Positions 6,428 through 10,122 of a DNA stretch of 10,122 nucleotides are shown piece by piece. The notes under the pieces are model-generated. The model saw nothing but the letters and a program-made list of their open reading frames with translations. It was not told the DNA's origin and searched no databases. Made by a program: the position numbers and the translations under genes. Source of the stretch: Rudaea sp. (GTDB lineage: Bacteria > Pseudomonadota > Gammaproteobacteria > Xanthomonadales > Rhodanobacteraceae). The stretch covers positions 1-10,122 of the forward strand of contig JAICYA010000036.1 in assembly GCA_025934455.1 (NCBI GenBank), given 5' to 3'. The stretch's first letter is position 1. Every line of letters begins with the position of its first letter.

Positions 6428-7159
6428 ATGACCGCGCGCCGCTGGCAGCGTCCGACGGCGTTCGCCTGGATCTTGACCGCGTTCGGCGTCGCGGCGTTTT
6501 GCGCGCTGGGCGTGTGGCAACTCGATCGCGCGGCGCAGAAGCGGCAACTGTTTGCCGCGTTCGCGAATGCCGCGAGCGCACCGACGCTGGACTTCGCGCA
6601 GGCGAATGCGTCGGCGCAGGAAGCGCAGCGCTATCCGCACCTGCGGGTGGCGGGTCGTTACCTGCCCGATCGCGGCTACTGGCTGGACGAGCAGTTCAAC
6701 GGCAATCGCATTGGCGTGCACGCGATCGGCGTGTTCGCGATCGACGGGCAACCCGATTTGCTGTTGGTGGATCGCGGCTGGCTGGCGTGGGATCACGTGC
6801 CGGGAAGCGCGCCGATTGCGCCCATGTTGCCTGCCGGAGAGATGGCTTTGACCGGTTTGTATGCGCCGTTTCCGGGCAGTGGATTGCGCCTGGGCGGCAA
6901 TGCGCTGCCGGGACAGGCGAAGTGGCCGAAGCTGACCTTGTTTCTCGACGCCAAGGCCATCGCTGCGGATCTCGGTGTCGCCGTTGAGCCGCGCATTTTG
7001 CTGCTCGATCCGGAGCCGGCGAGCGGTTTCGAGCGGGTCTGGAAGCCGCAGGTATTTCCTCCCGAACGGCATATCGGCTATGCGTTCACCTGGTTTTGCT
7101 TCGCCGCGGTGGCGATCGCGATCCTGATCGTCACCCATCGGACAACAGTGGAAAAGTGA
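6428..7159 (+). CDS. surf1: SURF1 family cytochrome oxidase biogenesis protein
   Basis: SURF1 is an inner-membrane protein that helps supply heme A to subunit I. The 243-residue product has the family topology: an N-terminal TM (about 12-29), a periplasmic domain and a C-terminal TM (about 218-236). Signatures are LGVWQLDRAAQKR (27-39), GRYL (76-79), LVDRGWLAW (113-121) and HIGYAFTWFCFA (215-226). It heads the second plus-strand block, after the divergent DUF2909 gene. Its stop overlaps the next ATG by one base. The leader may be very short, since the likely -10 is 11 nt before the start codon, and no Shine-Dalgarno is obvious. Confidence 0.95.
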   Translation: MTARRWQRPTAFAWILTAFGVAAFCALGVWQLDRAAQKRQLFAAFANAASAPTLDFAQANASAQEAQRYPHLRVAGRYLPDRGYWLDEQFNGNRIGVHAIGVFAIDGQPDLLLVDRGWLAWDHVPGSAPIAPMLPAGEMALTGLYAPFPGSGLRLGGNALPGQAKWPKLTLFLDAKAIAADLGVAVEPRILLLDPEPASGFERVWKPQVFPPERHIGYAFTWFCFAAVAIAILIVTHRTTVEK

Positions 7160-7713
7160 TGGCAATGAACAAATCCAACCGTGGCCGGCTCGTCCTCGTC
7201 GGCATCGCCGTGCTGTTCGCGATCCCGCTCGCCGCCGCTTTCCTGCTGCGCGGCAGTGACTGGCAACCGGCGCGCACCCTGCAAAGCGGCATCCTCGTGC
7301 AGCCGCCGCACAATGTGTCTGCCGCGCCGGTGACGCTGGCCGACGGCAGCCGCTATGCGTGGCAGGACCCGCAGTATCGCTGGACGCTGGTGATGCTGCC
7401 CGGCAGCGCGTGCGCGCAGAATTGCCAGACCCGTCTCGACGAAGTCCTGCGCATGCGCATCACGCTCGGCCGCAACGCCGATCGCCTGCGCGTGCTCTAC
7501 CTCGGCCCTGCGCTGGCGCCGGATATTCTCGCCGCGCGTGCGCCGCTTGCCGCCGGGCGCGATGACAGCGGCGCGTTTGCCTTCGCGCGCGCGCAAGGCG
7601 CCGACGACCTGGCCCTGGCCCTGGTCGATCCGCGCGGACAACTGATGCTGCGCTATGCGGACGGCTACTCCGCGCAGGGCCTGCGCAGCGACGTGGTGAA
7701 AATCCTCTACTGA
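7159..7713 (+). CDS. Membrane-anchored SCO-like (thioredoxin-fold) protein lacking the conserved histidine
   Basis: The 184-residue product has an N-terminal TM anchor (about 11-30) and a periplasmic domain whose layout resembles SCO/SenC proteins: RWTLVMLPGSAC (74-85), a CxxxC motif C85-A-Q-N-C89, a helix, the strand RLRVLYLGP and a late ALVDPRGQLMLRY strand pair (154-166). SCO proteins bind copper with CxxxC plus a histidine before the late strand. Here that region reads DDLALALVDPRG, and the only histidine in the protein is H51, outside the domain core. It may therefore be a thiol-disulfide factor or a modified copper protein. Genes for comparable proteins often sit between SURF1 and ctaA in proteobacterial clusters. 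The ATG at 7159 overlaps the SURF1 stop; ATG at 7165 is an alternative. ctaA follows 1 nt after its stop. Confidence 0.8.
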   Translation: MAMNKSNRGRLVLVGIAVLFAIPLAAAFLLRGSDWQPARTLQSGILVQPPHNVSAAPVTLADGSRYAWQDPQYRWTLVMLPGSACAQNCQTRLDEVLRMRITLGRNADRLRVLYLGPALAPDILAARAPLAAGRDDSGAFAFARAQGADDLALALVDPRGQLMLRYADGYSAQGLRSDVVKILY

Positions 7714-7714
7714 G

Positions 7715-8713
7715 ATGAAAATGCCTTCGCCTGGATTGCGCCGACTCGCCTGGGCCGCCGCCGCCTTCGCCCTGCTCGTGATCGTGTTCGGCGCCTTCGT
7801 GCGCCTGTCCAACGCGGGACTGTCGTGTCCGGATTGGCCGACCTGCTACGGCAAGTTGAGCTGGCCGACGCAGGCGCACGAGATCGCGCACGCCGACGCG
7901 GCGTTTCCGCAAAGACCCTTCGAGGCCGACAAGGCCTGGCGCGAGCAGGTGCACCGCATGCTGGTCGGCGTGCTGAGCCTGCTCACATTCGCGCTGGCAG
8001 GGTGGGCGTGGTGGCGCCGCCGCGAACTTGGCCGTCTCGTGTTGGTTCCCTGCGTTGCCGCCGGATTCATCTTCTTCCAGGCCGCGCTCGGCATGTGGAC
8101 GGTGACCTGGAAACTGCTGCCGCTGGTGGTGACTTCGCACCTGCTCGGCGGCATGGCGATGTTCGCGCTGCTGGCCTGGACCGCGCTGCGCCTGACCCTG
8201 CACGAACCGGCGCCGGCGGACGGCGCGAAGCTGCGGCGCATGACCATCGTCGGCATCGTCCTCGTCGCCATCCAGATCGCGCTCGGCGGCTGGACCAGCA
8301 GCAATTACGCCGCGCTCGCCTGCGGTACGGATTTCCCGACCTGCCTCGGCCAATGGTGGCCGCCCACCGATTTTCAGCAGGCCTTTATCGTGCTGCGCCA
8401 CATTGGCGTCGACTACGAGGGCGGCATCCTCGATGGCCCCGCGCGCACCGCGATCCAGCTCGTGCATCGCATCGGTGCCCTGGTCGTGTTCGCGCATGTG
8501 CTGCCGCTCGCGATCCGCGCCATGCGCACGCGCGTGCTGCGAAATTATGGATTCGCCATCGGCGGATTGCTGATCGCGCAGGTGTGCCTTGGCATCAGCA
8601 ACGTTGTGTTCGGCCTGCCGCTGCCCGTGGCGGCCGCGCACAACGCCTGCGCCGCGCTGTTGCTGCTCGCGTTGCTCGCGCTGGCGGTTCGGCTGCGGCC
8701 GGCGCCGCGCTAG
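7715..8713 (+). CDS. ctaA: Heme A synthase CtaA (Cox15)
   Basis: CtaA oxidises the C8 methyl group of heme O to a formyl group, making heme A. The 332-residue protein is polytopic, with about eight TM helices in two similar halves. The four heme-ligand histidines are present: H80 (EQVHRM), H142 (TSHLLGG), H251 (VHRIGA) and H309 (AHNAC). RLSNAGLSCPDWPTCYG (30-46) carries the paired cysteines C38 and C44, and a second pair, C203 and C210 (CGTDFPTC), lies in the matching loop of the other half. The start is 1 nt after the preceding stop, with an in-frame ATG 6 nt later as an alternative. ctaB follows after 9 nt, so the two heme-modifying enzymes are probably made together. Confidence 0.96.
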   Translation: MKMPSPGLRRLAWAAAAFALLVIVFGAFVRLSNAGLSCPDWPTCYGKLSWPTQAHEIAHADAAFPQRPFEADKAWREQVHRMLVGVLSLLTFALAGWAWWRRRELGRLVLVPCVAAGFIFFQAALGMWTVTWKLLPLVVTSHLLGGMAMFALLAWTALRLTLHEPAPADGAKLRRMTIVGIVLVAIQIALGGWTSSNYAALACGTDFPTCLGQWWPPTDFQQAFIVLRHIGVDYEGGILDGPARTAIQLVHRIGALVVFAHVLPLAIRAMRTRVLRNYGFAIGGLLIAQVCLGISNVVFGLPLPVAAAHNACAALLLLALLALAVRLRPAPR

Positions 8714-8716
8714 ACT
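8711..8716 (+). promoter_or_regulatory. Putative internal -10 box before ctaB
   Basis: TAGACT overlaps the ctaA stop codon and ends 6 nt before the ctaB ATG. A transcript from it would begin at or next to the start codon, giving a leaderless ctaB mRNA. TTCGGC lies at the -35 position (8688-8693) and matches the consensus poorly. ctaB has no clear Shine-Dalgarno, which fits leaderless translation or coupling to ctaA. The evidence is suggestive only. Confidence 0.25.
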
Positions 8717-8722
8717 GCACGC

Positions 8723-9631
8723 ATGTCCGCCATCGCCCGCCAGTACCTGGAACTGACCAAGCCGCGCATCGTCGCGCTGCTGGTGTTCTGTGCCGTCATC
8801 GGCATGTTCCTCGCCGTGCCCGGCCTGCCGCCGTGGCGCGCGCTGGTGTTCGGCACGCTTGGCATCTGGCTCGCGTCGTCGTCCGCCGCGGCGTTCAACC
8901 AGCTCATTGACCGGCGCATCGACAAGCTGATGGCGCGCACTGCGCACCGGCCGCTGGCGACGGGTCAACTGACGTCGATCCAGGTTTTCGTTTTCGCGAC
9001 CCTGATCGGCCTGCTGTCGATGGCGATCCTGATCTGGTGGGTCAACGCGCTCACGGCAGCGCTCACGTTTGCCGGACTGATCGGCTACGCCGTCGTCTAT
9101 ACGGCGTTCCTCACACGCGCCACATCGCAGAATATCGTGATCGGCGGCATCGCCGGCGCGGTGCCGCCGGTGCTCGGCTGGACCGCGGTCACCGGCCAGC
9201 TCGATCCCTACGCGCTGCTGCTGTGCCTGATCATCTTCGTGTGGACGCCACCGCATTTCTGGGCGCTGGCGATCTTCCGCCGCGACGATTATTCGCGCGC
9301 GCAGGTGCCGATGCTCCCGGTCACGCATGGCGTGGAATACACGCGCTGGCATGTGCTGTTCTACACGGTGTTGCTCGTCATCGTGACGGTGCTGCCGTAC
9401 CTGACCGGCATGAGCGGCCTGTTCTACCTCGGCGGCGCGCTCGTACTCGGTGCGGGATTCCTTTACTACGCCGTGAAGTTGCTGAACCCGCCGGACGAGC
9501 GTTTCGCCATGCGCGTGTTCAACTATTCCATCGTCTACCTGATGGCGCTGTTCGCGTTTATGCTGGTCGACCACTACGTCGATTCCTCGCCGTTGCGGCA
9601 CACCGTGTTCGATCTGCATCGGATCGGATGA
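8723..9631 (+). CDS. ctaB: Protoheme IX farnesyltransferase (heme O synthase) CtaB (Cox10)
   Basis: CtaB transfers a farnesyl group from farnesyl diphosphate to heme b to make heme O, the substrate of CtaA. The 302-residue protein belongs to the UbiA prenyltransferase family, with about nine TM helices. The Mg-diphosphate motif NQLIDRRID places N59, D63 and D67 as expected. [10 protein letters not shown] (72-81), [19 protein letters not shown] (131-149), [17 protein letters not shown] (174-190) and RAQVPMLPV (192-200) are strong CtaB signatures, the last two forming the second aspartate-rich loop. The start has no Shine-Dalgarno and lies 9 nt after ctaA. It is the last identifiable oxidase gene here, followed by a 40-nt gap without a hairpin terminator. 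Confidence 0.97.
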   Translation: MSAIARQYLELTKPRIVALLVFCAVIGMFLAVPGLPPWRALVFGTLGIWLASSSAAAFNQLIDRRIDKLMARTAHRPLATGQLTSIQVFVFATLIGLLSMAILIWWVNALTAALTFAGLIGYAVVYTAFLTRATSQNIVIGGIAGAVPPVLGWTAVTGQLDPYALLLCLIIFVWTPPHFWALAIFRRDDYSRAQVPMLPVTHGVEYTRWHVLFYTVLLVIVTVLPYLTGMSGLFYLGGALVLGAGFLYYAVKLLNPPDERFAMRVFNYSIVYLMALFAFMLVDHYVDSSPLRHTVFDLHRIG

Positions 9632-9636
9632 CGCGC

Positions 9637-9642
9637 TACACT
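9637..9642 (+). promoter_or_regulatory. Putative -10 box of the peroxidase gene
   Basis: TACACT, four of six consensus matches, lies 30 nt before the GTG start of the peroxidase gene in the short gap after ctaB. Transcription would begin near 9649. The -35 position reads CTGCAT and is weak. The absence of a terminator after ctaB means read-through from the oxidase genes is also possible. Confidence 0.25.
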
Positions 9643-9671
9643 TCGGCACCGATTCTGTTGGGAGCCGTACC

Positions 9672-10122
9672 GTGACCAGCATCTACGATTTTTCCGCCAG
9701 GACCATCGACGGCGACGAGCAGAAATTGGCCGCCTACAAGGGCAAGACCCTGCTCGTGGTCAATGTCGCCAGCAAATGCGGCTTCACGCCGCAGTACACG
9801 GGCCTGGAAGCACTGTACGAGAAGTTCAAGGACAAGGGGCTCGTGGTGCTCGGTTTTCCCTGCGACCAGTTCGGCCACCAGGAGCCGGGCGACGAGAATG
9901 AGATCAAGAATTTCTGCTCGCTCAACTACGACGTGAAATTCCCGTTGTTCGCCAAGATTGAGGTCAACGGCGCGAATGTGCATCCGCTGTACAAATACCT
10001 GAAGGCGCAGGCCAAGGGGCTGCTCGGCAGCGAATCGATCAAGTGGAATTTCACCAAGTTCCTGGTCGATGCGGACGGCAAGGTGGTGACGCGCTACGCA
10101 CCCACGGATACGCCTGAGAAGA
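9672..10122 (+). CDS. Glutathione peroxidase family protein (Cys type), 3' end outside window
   Basis: Members of this family reduce hydrogen peroxide and organic hydroperoxides. Bacterial Cys-type members such as E. coli BtuE usually use thioredoxin or glutathione. The first 150 residues are visible, close to the usual length of about 160, so only the last few codons are missing. NVASKCGFTPQY (31-42) holds the peroxidatic C36, and GFPCDQFGHQEPG (61-73) holds Q70 and C64. C82 is the likely resolving cysteine by analogy with thioredoxin-dependent members, and IKWNFTKFLVD (123-133) gives W125 and N126 of the catalytic tetrad. No selenocysteine codon is used. There is no signal peptide, so it should be cytoplasmic. 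The GTG start is supported by GGGAG 8 nt upstream. It may protect against peroxide beside a respiratory locus, but adjacency alone does not prove a link. Confidence 0.93.
   Translation, partial: MTSIYDFSARTIDGDEQKLAAYKGKTLLVVNVASKCGFTPQYTGLEALYEKFKDKGLVVLGFPCDQFGHQEPGDENEIKNFCSLNYDVKFPLFAKIEVNGANVHPLYKYLKAQAKGLLGSESIKWNFTKFLVDADGKVVTRYAPTDTPEK

Noticed and set aside
7460..9682. 740-codon open frame antisense to the SCO-like gene, ctaA and ctaB
   Set aside because: Its composition is biased to Arg/Gln/His/Glu/Ala, it crosses several real genes and has no motif. It is a high-GC shadow.
1..10122. A novel defence, mobile or biosynthetic system
   Set aside because: Every larger gene belongs to a recognised respiratory, proline-oxidation or peroxidase family, or to a small family known from such clusters, and composition looks even. 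No signs of horizontal transfer were seen.

Overview
This 10.1 kb, GC-rich window holds the chromosomal gene cluster for an aa3-type cytochrome c oxidase with its assembly and heme A synthesis genes, flanked by a proline-catabolism gene (putA) and a glutathione-peroxidase-family gene. Gene order, protein motifs and high GC point to a gammaproteobacterium of the Xanthomonadales (Lysobacterales), probably near Rhodanobacteraceae or Xanthomonadaceae. This placement comes from recognising the families and was not tested with a tree or database search. No rRNA, tRNA, CRISPR array, insertion sequence, phage gene or attachment site was seen.

Layout. (1) 1-1271, minus strand: the N-terminal part of bifunctional PutA, cut by the window edge and lacking the ribbon-helix-helix DNA-binding domain found in E. 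coli PutA. (2) 1272-1420: a divergent regulatory gap with a -10-like box for putA, a TTGACA box facing the oxidase genes, two short perfect palindromes and an 8-bp direct repeat. (3) 1421-6164, plus strand, tightly packed: a DUF2244 membrane protein, ctaC (subunit II), ctaD (subunit I), a 43-residue small membrane protein, ctaG (CuB insertion) and ctaE (subunit III). (4) 6170-6379, minus strand: a two-TM DUF2909 protein, end-to-end with ctaE and head-to-head with the next gene. (5) 6428-9631, plus strand: SURF1, a membrane-anchored SCO-like protein, ctaA (heme A synthase) and ctaB (heme O synthase). (6) 9672 to the end: a glutathione-peroxidase-like gene, cut by the window edge.

How it works together. 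CtaB farnesylates heme b to heme O and CtaA oxidises it to heme A. SURF1 is implicated in heme A delivery to subunit I, and CtaG carries copper to CuB. The SCO-like protein may act on copper or thiols, and the 43-aa and DUF2909 proteins are probable accessory factors. The finished core enzyme is CtaC/D/E. Subunit II has a CuA site but no fused cytochrome c domain, so a separate cytochrome c donor is expected. Subunit I has all heme and CuB ligands and both D- and K-channel marker residues, as in A-type heme-copper oxidases.

The window is mostly a conventional respiratory locus, and I found no convincing new multi-gene system. The points most worth a second look are a tandem pair of hairpins with compensatory base changes between ctaD and the small membrane gene, the 43-aa gene itself, the SCO-like protein that keeps CxxxC but lacks the usual histidine, and the shared divergent -10 region between SURF1 and DUF2909.
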